Positions 46,182 to 54,963 of a stretch of 64,000 nt of DNA are shown here, piece after piece; position 1 is the first letter of the stretch; every line of letters starts with the position of its first letter. The DNA lies in the NCBI GenBank assembly GCA_013824615.1, contig PNOC01000006.1, positions 31,521-95,520 on the forward strand, in the 5' to 3' direction. The notes below the pieces were generated by a model, which was given only the letters and a program-made list of their open reading frames with translations, was not told where the DNA came from and made no database searches. The DNA is from Thermodesulfovibrio sp. (lineage in GTDB: Bacteria; Nitrospirota; Thermodesulfovibrionia; Thermodesulfovibrionales; UBA6898). The position numbers and the translations under genes were made by a program.

Positions 46182-47192
46182 CTACTGTAGACCGTTGGCC
46201 TTCCAGTATCCCCTGACCTTCTCTTTTAAGCCCTTGGGTAGAGGGACATAGACAAGCTCTTTGGCCTTATTATCGCCATTTTTGAATGACCAGTCAAAGA
46301 ATTTTACGACCTTCTTATTAGAATCGACCTTTTCCTTTGCAAGGAGGATGAAGGTTGCCCCTGCAACAGGCCACGACTTGTTCCCCGGGGCATTCGTCAG
46401 CCAAAGGAAAAAATCCTTCTTTGCGTCAAAATCACCTGTCTCGGCCGCATCTTCAAAACTCTCAAAGCCGGGTTCAACAAAATTTCCGGCCTTATTCTTA
46501 AGTTGTGTATAGTTGAGCTTATTCTGCTTGGCGTATGCAAACTCGACATATCCGATGGAGTTGCGAGTCCTCTTCACGTAGTTGGCGACACCCTCGTTGC
46601 CCTTGCCGCCGATGCCGACAGGAAATTTGACCGCCTTGCCTGCGCCGACCTTCTCCTTCCATGCAGGGCAGACCTGCGCGAGGTAGTTCGTGAATATAGC
46701 GGTGGTACCGGAACCGTCAGACCGGTAGACAACGGTTACATCGGCAGCCGGAAGTTTTAATCCAGGGTTCATCTTCTTTATCTTTTCATCATCCCAACGC
46801 TTTATATCTCCCAGGAACATCTTGCAGAGCGTGTCAGAATCAAGCTTGAGCTCACCAGGCTTAACTGCTTCGAGATTGGCAACCGGTACAACACCGCCGA
46901 TGACCGCAGGGAACTGCAAAAGCTTATCTTTCTGAAGTTTATCCGGCATCAGCGGGTCGTCTGAGGCACCGAAATCAACCGTCCTCTCGGTGATCTGCCG
47001 CTGACCACCGCCGGAACCAACTGACTGATAGTTAAACTGCACGCCGGTGACCTTGTTATACTCAAAAGACCAGGCCGAGTAGACCGGATAGGGGAATGAG
47101 GCTCCTGCTCCGTTAAGGGTATCAGCTGCATATGCAGCTGTACATGCAAATGCCAATGTCAGGACTAATGCTGCTTTGAATATTGTTTTCAT
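46182..47192 (-). CDS. pstS: Phosphate-binding protein PstS
   Basis: Periplasmic phosphate receptor, 336 residues, with a Sec signal peptide (about 1-22, ending AAYA). Phosphate-binding segments are visible: GAGASFPYPVYSAW, YQSVGSGGGQRQITERTVDFGASD and YRSDGSGTTAIFTNYL. AAGGAG precedes the ATG and a Pho box with -10 lies about 35-66 bp upstream. Confidence 0.95.
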   Translation of the reverse strand: MKTIFKAALVLTLAFACTAAYAADTLNGAGASFPYPVYSAWSFEYNKVTGVQFNYQSVGSGGGQRQITERTVDFGASDDPLMPDKLQKDKLLQFPAVIGGVVPVANLEAVKPGELKLDSDTLCKMFLGDIKRWDDEKIKKMNPGLKLPAADVTVVYRSDGSGTTAIFTNYLAQVCPAWKEKVGAGKAVKFPVGIGGKGNEGVANYVKRTRNSIGYVEFAYAKQNKLNYTQLKNKAGNFVEPGFESFEDAAETGDFDAKKDFFLWLTNAPGNKSWPVAGATFILLAKEKVDSNKKVVKFFDWSFKNGDNKAKELVYVPLPKGLKEKVRGYWKANGLQ

Positions 47193-47226
47193 TGTCTCTC
47201 CTTGTTGTATTGCGATATATACTTAG

Positions 47227-47258
47227 AATATACCTCAATTGTTACAGGGATATTACAA
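47227..47258 (-). promoter_or_regulatory. Pho box and -10 of the pstS promoter
   Basis: On the minus strand TTGTAAT-ATCC-CTGTAAC (47258-47241) is a direct repeat with 11-bp period, as in PhoB boxes. TATATT (47232-47227) follows at the right distance for a -10 where the box replaces the -35. Confidence 0.7.
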
Positions 47259-47422
47259 TTGAATTAATATTCTGTTTCAATGGTAAGCAGGCGCAGAGAT
47301 CGTACCCCCATTCAGAAATCACGCAAACGGTAAATCGCCGAAAACTGTACCACTGGACTGAGGCGGACGGTAACCTCAGGCAAATTGAGGGTAGATCGTG
47401 TCCCGCCCGATGCAGAAGGTAA

Positions 47423-49156
47423 CTATAGGTAAATATTAATCCTGCTGCCTTTACCCGGAACACTTTTGAACTGCATAGTCCATCCGTGGGAGCGTACCAG
47501 ATGCTTGACGATCGCCAACCCTAAGCCTGTGCCGCCCATTTTTCTTGAGCGGGCCGGGTCAACACGGTAGAATCTCTCTCCGAGCCTGTCGAGATGCTTC
47601 GCTGAAACACCTATCCCGGTATCCTCGACAAAAAGAACTGATTTCCCCTGTTCTTTATCAAGGCCGAAGACCACCCCACCCGCTTCGGTACACTTGATGG
47701 CATTATCGACCAGATTCGTCAATATCTGGATAACCCTGTTTTTGTCTGCACTGATTTCCATAATGTTTGCGGTGTTCGCGGCTGTCAGTGAAATATTTTT
47801 TGATGAGGCTTTCTCCCTGAACAGATCCAAAACGCTCCTGAAAATATCGTCCACAGCCACCAGGGTTTTCTCGACTTGTATCACGCCGAGCTCAATCTTG
47901 GATATGGTCATGAGGTCGTCAACCAGGCTGTTGATGCGCTCGCTGTTGGACTTTATGGTCCGGATAAATCCGACGGCATGTTCCTTGTCGTCGAGTGCCC
48001 CGTCCAGGAGAGTATCGGCAAAACCCTTTATCGCCGTGATAGGGGTCTTGAGTTCATGGGATACATTGGCCACAAAATCTTTTCTGACCTGTTCCAGCTT
48101 CTCGATCTGGGTGATGTCATGAAAAACAGCCACAAAACCTGAGAGCCCCTGGTCCCCGTAGAATAATGGTGATACGCGGGCCTGAAGATATTTTTCGTCA
48201 GGGACATCAACCCTGAACGTGGTGCTGCCGGATGACAGAGTCGCACGTACCCTCTCCACCAGATCCGCAAATTCGTGGTTGCGTACCACATCCACGAATG
48301 GGGCCCCGATGATCGAAATGTCGCCAAAAAATTCGCGTGCCGAGGAACTGGCAAGCGAAATAAATCCCCTGGCATCCACGATCAAAAGGGCGTCCGGCAT
48401 GCTTTTCAGGATGACGTTCAGGCGGCTCCGCTCCTCGTCGCTCACGCTCATCATTTCCTGAAGTTTGAGCGACATACATGTCAGGTTCTCAGCGATTTCA
48501 TTGAATTCGCCCGCGTTCTGCAGAAACAGCCGTTTATCAATCTCGCCCCGGGACAGGGACTGTGAAAACCCGGTTATCTGTTTGAGCAGTCTCCTCAGGT
48601 GGTCTGTCTGAAAGATAATCAGCATTCCCATGACAAGAAGAACAGCAACAACGACGACAATGATCTTTATCCGCAGAAAATTGACCGCAACGTCCACATC
48701 CTTAAGCGGCACGGCGAGTCGCACAAAACCTTCCGCATTTTCGCTGCTGCCTATTTTTTTTGCAATATACAGAAAATCATATTTCAGCGTATCACTGTAT
48801 CTAATGACAGACCCGGATTCAAAGATGAGCGCCTGTTCTATCTCTGTTCTGTGCAGGTGATTATCCATGGTGGCAGAAGCAGAGTCCGAATCACCAATCA
48901 CCGTGCCATCCTTCCCGATGATGGTGACCCGCGCCCCGGTAATCGCTCTCACCTGACTGCAGAGGTCATCAAGATTTTTCGAAGAGAGTGACAGGTCTTT
49001 GGAAACCAGACCGATATGGGTAAACAGAGATTTCTTGAGGTTCTCTATATAACTCTGGCGCACTGCAGAGGTTATGTACAGCTCAACAACTACTATGGAC
49101 AAGACCATAACCACAGCATAGAGGATAAAAGTCCGCCGGAAGATTCCCTGCTTCAC
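47423..49156 (-). CDS. phoR: Phosphate regulon sensor histidine kinase PhoR
   Basis: A 577-residue kinase: membrane segments at about 9-30 and 163-183 enclosing a periplasmic domain, HAMP at about 184-235, PAS at about 245-350, HisKA with His367 (VSHELKTPITAIKG), and HATPase with DNAIKCT, GIGVS and GTGLGLAI. Unlike E. coli PhoR it has a sizeable periplasmic domain, as in Bacillus PhoR. ATGA overlap with phoB upstream. It signals with PstSCAB/PhoU encoded just downstream. The 230-bp gap to pstS holds the Pho box and otherwise nothing I can identify. Confidence 0.92.
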   Translation of the reverse strand: MKQGIFRRTFILYAVVMVLSIVVVELYITSAVRQSYIENLKKSLFTHIGLVSKDLSLSSKNLDDLCSQVRAITGARVTIIGKDGTVIGDSDSASATMDNHLHRTEIEQALIFESGSVIRYSDTLKYDFLYIAKKIGSSENAEGFVRLAVPLKDVDVAVNFLRIKIIVVVVAVLLVMGMLIIFQTDHLRRLLKQITGFSQSLSRGEIDKRLFLQNAGEFNEIAENLTCMSLKLQEMMSVSDEERSRLNVILKSMPDALLIVDARGFISLASSSAREFFGDISIIGAPFVDVVRNHEFADLVERVRATLSSGSTTFRVDVPDEKYLQARVSPLFYGDQGLSGFVAVFHDITQIEKLEQVRKDFVANVSHELKTPITAIKGFADTLLDGALDDKEHAVGFIRTIKSNSERINSLVDDLMTISKIELGVIQVEKTLVAVDDIFRSVLDLFREKASSKNISLTAANTANIMEISADKNRVIQILTNLVDNAIKCTEAGGVVFGLDKEQGKSVLFVEDTGIGVSAKHLDRLGERFYRVDPARSRKMGGTGLGLAIVKHLVRSHGWTMQFKSVPGKGSRINIYL

Positions 49157-49851
49157 ACGGCACTGTCCACGAAGTAGCCGATCCCTCTTCTCGTCTTTAT
49201 GTACTGCGGATTTGCAGGGTCGTCCTCTATCTGAGCACGCATTCTCCGGATATGCACATCCACGGTCCTCGGCTCTACAAAGGCCTCGTCCTTCCAGGCC
49301 GCATCCAGGAGCTGGTCGCGGCTGAAGACCTTCCCCCTTCGCTCGGTAAGATACAGTAAGAGCCTGAATTCGGTCATGCTCAACGACAGCGGGATATCAT
49401 TTTTTGATACCGTATAGGTTTCCTTGTTAATGACCAGATTGCCGAGCTTTATGGTTCTTTCTTCAGCCGGCTTCTCAACAGCCCGTCTCGATACTGCATT
49501 CACCCGGGCCACCAGCTCGCGCGGACTGAAGGGCTTTGCCATGTAGTCATCAGCCCCGATTTCGAGTCCAAGTATCCGATCAATTTCCTCTCCCTTGGCG
49601 GTGAGCATGATTATCGGAATATTTTTTGTTTTTGGATCGTTCCTGAGAATACGGCAGAGCTCCATCCCCTGGATGCCGGGCAGCATCAGATCAAGGATAA
49701 CAAAGTCGAATGTCTGACTCTTGATTTTGCCGAGGGCCTCTTCTCCATCAAATGCAGCTACAACCTCAAAGCCTTCTTTTTTGAGATTATAGGAAACCAG
49801 CTCGACAATATCAGGCTCGTCATCGACCACTAATATTTTTTTTGTGCCCAC
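49153..49851 (-). CDS. phoB: Phosphate regulon response regulator PhoB
   Basis: OmpR-type regulator: receiver domain with Asp54 (LDLMLPG) and Lys of KPFSPREL, then a winged-helix domain (FRLLLYLTERRGKVFSRDQLLDAAW, RTVDVHIRRMRAQIEDDP, RGIGYFV). The start is a judgement: GTG 49851 gives 232 residues beginning MGTKKILVVDDE, the family norm; TTG 49887 would add 12. No strong ribosome binding site is visible for either. Confidence 0.92.
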   Translation of the reverse strand: MGTKKILVVDDEPDIVELVSYNLKKEGFEVVAAFDGEEALGKIKSQTFDFVILDLMLPGIQGMELCRILRNDPKTKNIPIIMLTAKGEEIDRILGLEIGADDYMAKPFSPRELVARVNAVSRRAVEKPAEERTIKLGNLVINKETYTVSKNDIPLSLSMTEFRLLLYLTERRGKVFSRDQLLDAAWKDEAFVEPRTVDVHIRRMRAQIEDDPANPQYIKTRRGIGYFVDSAV

Positions 49852-50037
49852 GATATACTTATAGCATTTGACACTGTGCTGATGCAACGGGTCCCCTTCA
49901 TGAGCGGACTCGTGTTCGTGACAATTGGGACCACGAGCTGTTATTCTTAAGGCCAGGTTTTCATCAACTGACGTGGGATCAGCTTTTTTCTGTTGCCCTC
50001 ACAGGTGAATCCATATCTTACATTTGGGAGCATAATC

Positions 50038-50820
50038 ATGAATCCGGAAATCATAAGGGCAATTATTTTGGGCATTGTGCAGGGAATTACCGAGTTTTTT
50101 CCGGTCAGCAGCACGGCTCACCTTATCCTTCTGCCGTGGATTTTTGACTGGACCGGAGAGATGAACTCCCTGACATTCGACGTAGCGCTCCATGCGGGAA
50201 CGCTTCTCGCCCTGCTGCTCTGCTTCTATAAGGATTGGCTGGTGATGCTGCTGAGGGACCGGAAGATGCTGTTTATTATTCTCCTGGCCACCATCCCGGC
50301 CGGGGTCGTCGGTGCTCTCTTTCATAAGACGATAGAGCTTACCCTGAGAAGTCCGCTGGTCATAGTTTTTTCCACGACCGCATTCGGCATACTCATGCTG
50401 GCAGCTGAAAAATACGGCAAAAAGAACCGGGAGCGGTCCTCGCTCACCGACGCCCTTTTCATTGGAGCTGCGCAGGCTATTGCCCTGATACCCGGTGTTT
50501 CGCGGTCCGGGATAACAATAACTGCCGGGCTTTTCAAGAATTTCACCAGAGAGAGTGCTGCACGGTTTTCTTTTCTTCTGTCCACCCCGATCATCGGCGG
50601 GGCCACCTTACTGGAAGGAAGAAAACTCCTGAAGAATCCGGAAGCCCACAATTTTGATCTTTTTATTATCGGCTTTTTGACGGCCTTTATATCAGGCTTC
50701 TTTGCTATAAAATTTCTCCTCAATTTTCTGAAAAAACATCCCCTGAATATCTTTGTCTATTACCGCTTTGCCCTGGCTGCTTTTATTCTGCTGCTCTGGA
50801 CAAAAAAGAACTTCAGCTGA
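50038..50820 (+). CDS. uppP: Undecaprenyl-diphosphate phosphatase UppP
   Basis: Integral membrane enzyme recycling undecaprenyl pyrophosphate for peptidoglycan synthesis, 260 residues. The motifs (ILGIVQGITEFFPVSSTAHLIL with the E/QGxTExLP pattern, and ALIPGVSRSGITI with catalytic Ser/Arg) are clear. I chose the ATG at 50038 with GGGAG 8 bases upstream. It is divergent from phoB. Confidence 0.95.
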   Translation: MNPEIIRAIILGIVQGITEFFPVSSTAHLILLPWIFDWTGEMNSLTFDVALHAGTLLALLLCFYKDWLVMLLRDRKMLFIILLATIPAGVVGALFHKTIELTLRSPLVIVFSTTAFGILMLAAEKYGKKNRERSSLTDALFIGAAQAIALIPGVSRSGITITAGLFKNFTRESAARFSFLLSTPIIGGATLLEGRKLLKNPEAHNFDLFIIGFLTAFISGFFAIKFLLNFLKKHPLNIFVYYRFALAAFILLLWTKKNFS

Positions 50821-50847
50821 AAAAAGGAGCGAGGGGGTATCTCTGTA

Positions 50848-51906
50848 ATGCAGCTGGGAGCTGAATCGAACGTGCAACGACAACCGCCGGCGCTCCAGAT
50901 TCGGGAGCTGCTGATTAATCCCCCGCTTCTCCTGGCTCCGATGGCGGGCCTTACCCATAGCGCTCTCAGGCGTCTGATGGTCGACTTCGGCGGGGCCGGT
51001 CTGTTATCGACCGAAATGCTCTCGGCAAAAAGACTGCCCACAGAAAATCCCCGTATCTCCCCGTATCTGATAAGAACCGAAAAGGAAAATCCGCTCTCCT
51101 ATCAACTCCTGACGTCCAACTGCCAGGAAATAGGCCGGGCCGTTGATGCGCTTCACGCTTTTAAGGCTGATGCTGTCGATTTGAACATGGGCTGCCCGTC
51201 GACAGCTGTCGGGAGGTTCGGCGCGGGAGTCATGCTGATGGAGCGGCCGGAGGAGGCCCGCCGCATCGTGGCCGAGGCCAGAAAGCGGACCGTCCTGCCC
51301 CTCAGTGCAAAAATCCGTCTCGGCAGTGACGCCGGCGACAGCGGGAAATTAAAGACGTTCTGCTCAATGCTCGAAGGTGAGGGTATTGATATGCTTACGG
51401 TGCACGCACGGTTCAAACAGGAGCCCTTTGTACGAAATCCGCGATGGGCATATATAGCGGAAATAAAGGAATGTATTAAAATACCCGTTATCGCAAACGG
51501 CGGAATTTTCTCGGTGGAGGATGCAGAGAAATGCCTGGAAATATCCGGTGCCGACGGATTGATGCTCGGCCGGGGGGCGGTGATAAGGCCCTGGCTCTTT
51601 GCCGAAATTGCCAGAAACATATTCGGCGGCGATATCACGGTGCCGGTGGTAACGCTGCCGGATATTTACACAGCCTTTATTGACGCTTTGAACGCAGATT
51701 ATCGCCCGATATATCGCCTCGGCAGGCTGAAGGCTTTTACCCACTACTTCGCCCGGAACTATAAATTCGGACACTCTCTGGCATGCAGGATCCAGTCGAG
51801 CCGCAGCATGGACGAAGCAAGGGAAAGGGCCTGGATTTTCTTTGAGAATAACAGCGAGGAGTACTCTCCCACAGCGGAGAGGATAGGGAAGACACCTGAT
51901 TACTAA
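50848..51906 (+). CDS. dus: tRNA-dihydrouridine synthase (Dus family)
   Basis: FMN enzyme reducing uridine to dihydrouridine in tRNA, 352 residues. LLAPMAGLTHSALRRL, DLNMGCPST (catalytic Cys), VHAR, VIANGGIFSVEDAEKCLEISGADGLMLGRGA and the C-terminal helical domain are typical of the DusB-like group. It is 27 bases after uppP. tRNA-Asp lies 10 bp past its stop on the other strand. Confidence 0.92.
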   Translation: MQLGAESNVQRQPPALQIRELLINPPLLLAPMAGLTHSALRRLMVDFGGAGLLSTEMLSAKRLPTENPRISPYLIRTEKENPLSYQLLTSNCQEIGRAVDALHAFKADAVDLNMGCPSTAVGRFGAGVMLMERPEEARRIVAEARKRTVLPLSAKIRLGSDAGDSGKLKTFCSMLEGEGIDMLTVHARFKQEPFVRNPRWAYIAEIKECIKIPVIANGGIFSVEDAEKCLEISGADGLMLGRGAVIRPWLFAEIARNIFGGDITVPVVTLPDIYTAFIDALNADYRPIYRLGRLKAFTHYFARNYKFGHSLACRIQSSRSMDEARERAWIFFENNSEEYSPTAERIGKTPDY

Positions 51907-51915
51907 TAAAAAAAA

Positions 51916-51992
51916 TGGCGGGGCGGACGGGACTCGAACCCGCGACCTCCTGCGTGACAGGCAGGCGTTCTAACCAACTGAACTACCGCCCC
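51916..51992 (-). tRNA. tRNA-Asp(GTC)
   Basis: A 77-nt cloverleaf including encoded CCA. Acceptor GGGGCGG/CCGCCCC, anticodon stem CCTGC/GCAGG with loop CTGTCAC (anticodon GTC), T-loop TTCGAGT. Confidence 0.96.
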
Positions 51993-52092
51993 CGCGTTAA
52001 AGACTACAAACAGCGAAAAATGATGCGCCAATAATCCTAAAGATGAATCCTTCTGCAGCAAACACATCACTCATCACCAACTGACTGATAAA

Positions 52093-52168
52093 TGGTAGGC
52101 GGAACAGGGATCGAACCTGCGACATCTGCCTTGTAAGGGCAGCGCTCTCCCAGCTGAGCTATCCGCCC
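52093..52168 (-). tRNA. tRNA-Val(TAC)
   Basis: A 76-nt cloverleaf including encoded CCA. Acceptor GGGCGGA/TCCGCCT (first pair G-U), anticodon stem CTGCC/GGCAG with loop CTTACAA (anticodon TAC), T-loop TTCGATC. It is 100 bp upstream of tRNA-Asp on the same strand, so a shared transcript is likely. Confidence 0.95.
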
Positions 52169-52254
52169 ATAGACAGATTTTATACAATAGATCACACAGG
52201 TTTGTCAATAAGTTCAGCAGAAATAATGCATTTTATTGACAGCATAGCCATTTA

Positions 52255-52995
52255 ATGTTAATATTTTTCATGATTAAGACGACAGTATTTTCCCTGCTGT
52301 TTCTTGTCTTTTCCCTCGCCGGTACCGCCTGGTCGGATATATTCAGGTATACGGATGAGAGCGGTGTTGTCTGCTACACCGACGCGCCGTTCGGAAAAAA
52401 GACAGAGCTTGTTCTCAGGGAAAACCGGCCTGAAGAAAAACAGTCCCTCTCACTGAAACAGCCCATAGCCCGTGCCGACTACAGCCACTATGTGCAGAAG
52501 GCAGCCACAAAATATGACATTGATTCCGCCCTTATCAATGCCGTGATAAAAACAGAATCCAACGGCAACCATAAGGCCATATCGCGGAAGGGGGCCATAG
52601 GACTTATGCAGCTTATGCCGACCACCGCCAGTGATATGAATGTCAGAAACCCTTATAATCCGGAGGAGAATATTGAAGGCGGCACAAGATATCTGCGGGC
52701 CATGCTCGAAAAATTCAACGGAGACCTGACCCTCGCCCTTGCGGCCTATAACGCCGGACCCGGAACAGTAGAAAAATACCGGAGTGTCCCCCCTATTTCC
52801 GAAACCAGGGACTATGTCAAAAAGGTATACTCCTTATATAAAGGGAAACAAAATTATACAACATCAGGAATGCCTTCAAAAAACGAGCCTCCACCCCAGG
52901 CCAAACAGGCCCCCATCTATAAGGTAACGCTCGACGACGGAACTATTCTCTTCACCAACGCAACGATCGCAAAGACCACCAAACTCCGGTTCTGA
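52255..52995 (+). CDS. Lytic transglycosylase with N-terminal DUF4124
   Basis: Envelope peptidoglycan-cleaving enzyme of 246 residues. A signal peptide (about 1-27) is followed by DUF4124 (DIFRYTDESGVVCYTDAP), an SLT/GEWL lysozyme-like domain with catalytic Glu in IKTESNGNHKAISRKGAIGLMQLMP and ALAAYNAGPGTV, and a second DUF4124-like half (IYKVTLDDGTILFTNA) at the C-terminus. An alternative ATG is at 52270. nadA starts directly after its stop codon. Confidence 0.9.
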   Translation: MLIFFMIKTTVFSLLFLVFSLAGTAWSDIFRYTDESGVVCYTDAPFGKKTELVLRENRPEEKQSLSLKQPIARADYSHYVQKAATKYDIDSALINAVIKTESNGNHKAISRKGAIGLMQLMPTTASDMNVRNPYNPEENIEGGTRYLRAMLEKFNGDLTLALAAYNAGPGTVEKYRSVPPISETRDYVKKVYSLYKGKQNYTTSGMPSKNEPPPQAKQAPIYKVTLDDGTILFTNATIAKTTKLRF

Positions 52996-53982
52996 ATGCC
53001 CTCTGATCTTCAGGCACTTCAGGACGAAATACTGAAGTTCAAACAGGAAAAAAACGCGATTATCCTCGCCCATAACTATCAACGGGATGAAGTGCAGGAT
53101 ATCGCCGACTATGTAGGCGATTCACTCGAACTGTCCCGGACTGCAGCCACCATCGACTGTGCGGTCATCGTTTTTTGCGGTGTTCATTTCATGGCAGAGA
53201 GTGCCTCAATCCTGTCACCCGATAAAACAGTACTTCTGCCGGAGGTTGAAGCTGGATGCCCGATGGCTGATATGATCAGCGTTGACGCTCCGCGCCCGGT
53301 CAGGACAAGCTTTCCAGGGTTCAGCAACCCCCCGGCATTCGTGTATCCGGCTGAGTTCACCCTGCGGGACATCAAGCAGAAGTATCCCGGGGTACCGGTC
53401 GTTGCCTATGTCAATACGACGGCTGCAGTCAAGGCTGAAAGCGATATCTGCTGCACCTCGGCAAATGTTGTAAAGGTGGTAGAATCACTCCCTGGTGACA
53501 GCGTTATATGCATCCCGGACAAAAACCTTTCGCTCTGGGCGGCACGCAATACGAACAAGAAAATAATCGCCTGGGACGGTTACTGCAATATTCACGAGAG
53601 GGTGACTCCGGAGGATGTTGAGCAGGCAAAGGCCTTACATCCCGGGGCCCTGGTCCTCGCGCACCCTGAGTGCAGGCTGGACGTACTTGAACTGGCCGAC
53701 CATGTCACCAGCACCTCAGGCATGCTGAGGTTTGCCGGTTCTTCCGATGCCAGGGAATTTATTATCGGCACCGAAGTCGGCCTCATGCACCGCCTCAGGA
53801 AGGAGAACCCTGACAAACTTTTCCACCCTTTGAGAAAGGACATGCTATGCCCGAACATGAAGAAAACAACTCTTCAAAGCATCCGCAGGGCTTTCAGGGA
53901 AAACAGCCATGTCATCAAGGTCCCTGAAGCAATACGGGTCCCTGCCAGGCGCGCCCTGGACAGGATGCTCGACATTATCTAG
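52996..53982 (+). CDS. nadA: Quinolinate synthase A
   Basis: [4Fe-4S] enzyme making quinolinate from iminoaspartate and DHAP in NAD synthesis, 328 residues. AHNYQRDEVQDIADYVGDSLEL, the FCGVHFMAESA and ICCTSANV cysteine segments and AHPECR supply the family pattern including the cluster ligands. Its ATG abuts the stop codon of the upstream transglycosylase. nadB/nadC are not present here. Confidence 0.95.
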   Translation: MPSDLQALQDEILKFKQEKNAIILAHNYQRDEVQDIADYVGDSLELSRTAATIDCAVIVFCGVHFMAESASILSPDKTVLLPEVEAGCPMADMISVDAPRPVRTSFPGFSNPPAFVYPAEFTLRDIKQKYPGVPVVAYVNTTAAVKAESDICCTSANVVKVVESLPGDSVICIPDKNLSLWAARNTNKKIIAWDGYCNIHERVTPEDVEQAKALHPGALVLAHPECRLDVLELADHVTSTSGMLRFAGSSDAREFIIGTEVGLMHRLRKENPDKLFHPLRKDMLCPNMKKTTLQSIRRAFRENSHVIKVPEAIRVPARRALDRMLDII

Positions 53983-54017
53983 ACGTCGGCTGCCCTAATA
54001 AGCAGTCCCTGCAGAAA

Positions 54018-54446
54018 TTACCGGGAATCGCTGAATTTTTTCTGATTAAACTCCTTGAGATTCTCAAACATGCCATTTTCAGTCATCAGCCCCAGCTGGA
54101 CCAGGGCTTCACCAAAAAAAATATACTCCTCTTTCTGATGGCCGACGAGTGATTCGACCTGCTCTGCGGTCAGATACCTTTGCTGCACAGCAATCTCTCC
54201 AAACTTCTCCATACTTTCTTCCTGCAGGATCAGGATTTTCTCAATGTCATCGTTCGATAGCAATCCCTTTTCCCGTGCAAGCTCCCCGATCCTGAGATTG
54301 GTTTTCTTCTGGAGCATTCTTGCCTTATATATATCCTCAAAGGATATTAAACCCTTCCTTTGCAGATACTGACCGAACAGCAGATATTTCAATGCCATAT
54401 ACCCTATCCTCGCCTTTCTGAACAACTGCTCCACATTGTAGCGCAA
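54018..54446 (-). CDS. Small protein with GspE N-terminal-like (MshEN) repeats
   Basis: A 142-residue protein made of repeated helical units of the type found at the N-terminus of type II secretion/type IV pilus ATPases: FGQYLQRKGLISFEDIYKARMLQ, IGELAREKGLLSNDDIEKILILQ, FGEIAVQQRYLTAEQVESLVGHQ and FGEALVQLGLMT. No ATPase domain follows. Such modules can bind c-di-GMP in MshE; that is only a possibility here. The start could also be Met17. It is convergent with nadA. Confidence 0.7.
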   Translation of the reverse strand: MRYNVEQLFRKARIGYMALKYLLFGQYLQRKGLISFEDIYKARMLQKKTNLRIGELAREKGLLSNDDIEKILILQEESMEKFGEIAVQQRYLTAEQVESLVGHQKEEYIFFGEALVQLGLMTENGMFENLKEFNQKKFSDSR

Positions 54447-54488
54447 TTAATCTGAAATATACAGCGTGTTATAATAATCAGTTGGACA

Positions 54489-54956
54489 ATGACCATGAAC
54501 GCACAGACTGAAGAAGACATCTATTTCATGAAAATGGCACAGGAAGAGGCACTGCTCGCATACAAGGCAGGGGAAGTCCCGGTTGGGGCAATAGTTGTCA
54601 GGGACGGGCAGGTGCTGGCCAGGGCGCACAATCTTAGAGAAGCGTCCTGTGATCCTTCCGCGCATGCGGAGATACTTGCGCTGCGGGCCTCGACAGAGAC
54701 GTCTGACACCTGGCGTCTTTCAGGGACCACGATTTACGTGACTCTGGAGCCCTGCGTCATGTGCTCCGGTGCGCTTATTAATGCCCGGGTCAGCCGGCTG
54801 GTCTATGGCTGCAGGGATGCTAAAGCCGGGGGAGTAGACAGTCTTTATTCACTTCTCTCGGACATCCGGCTGAACCATCAGGTCACCGTGACAGCAGGCG
54901 TGCTTGAAGAAGATTGTGCCGCCCTGCTGCGGCAGTTCTTCAGAGAAAGACGATAA
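54489..54956 (+). CDS. tadA: tRNA-specific adenosine deaminase TadA
   Basis: Deaminates A34 to inosine in tRNA-Arg(ACG). The zinc site is HAEILA with catalytic Glu and PCVMC. At 155 residues it is the normal length. It heads the tadA-uvrA-apbE-NusG_II-Gx-yacG-dapB run. Confidence 0.94.
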   Translation: MTMNAQTEEDIYFMKMAQEEALLAYKAGEVPVGAIVVRDGQVLARAHNLREASCDPSAHAEILALRASTETSDTWRLSGTTIYVTLEPCVMCSGALINARVSRLVYGCRDAKAGGVDSLYSLLSDIRLNHQVTVTAGVLEEDCAALLRQFFRERR

Positions 54957-54963
54957 CGGAACT

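Noticed and set aside
51916..52168. selC (tRNA-Sec), which the FDH would need
   Set aside because: The two tRNAs read anticodons GTC and TAC with normal lengths of 76-77 nt, so they are Asp and Val.
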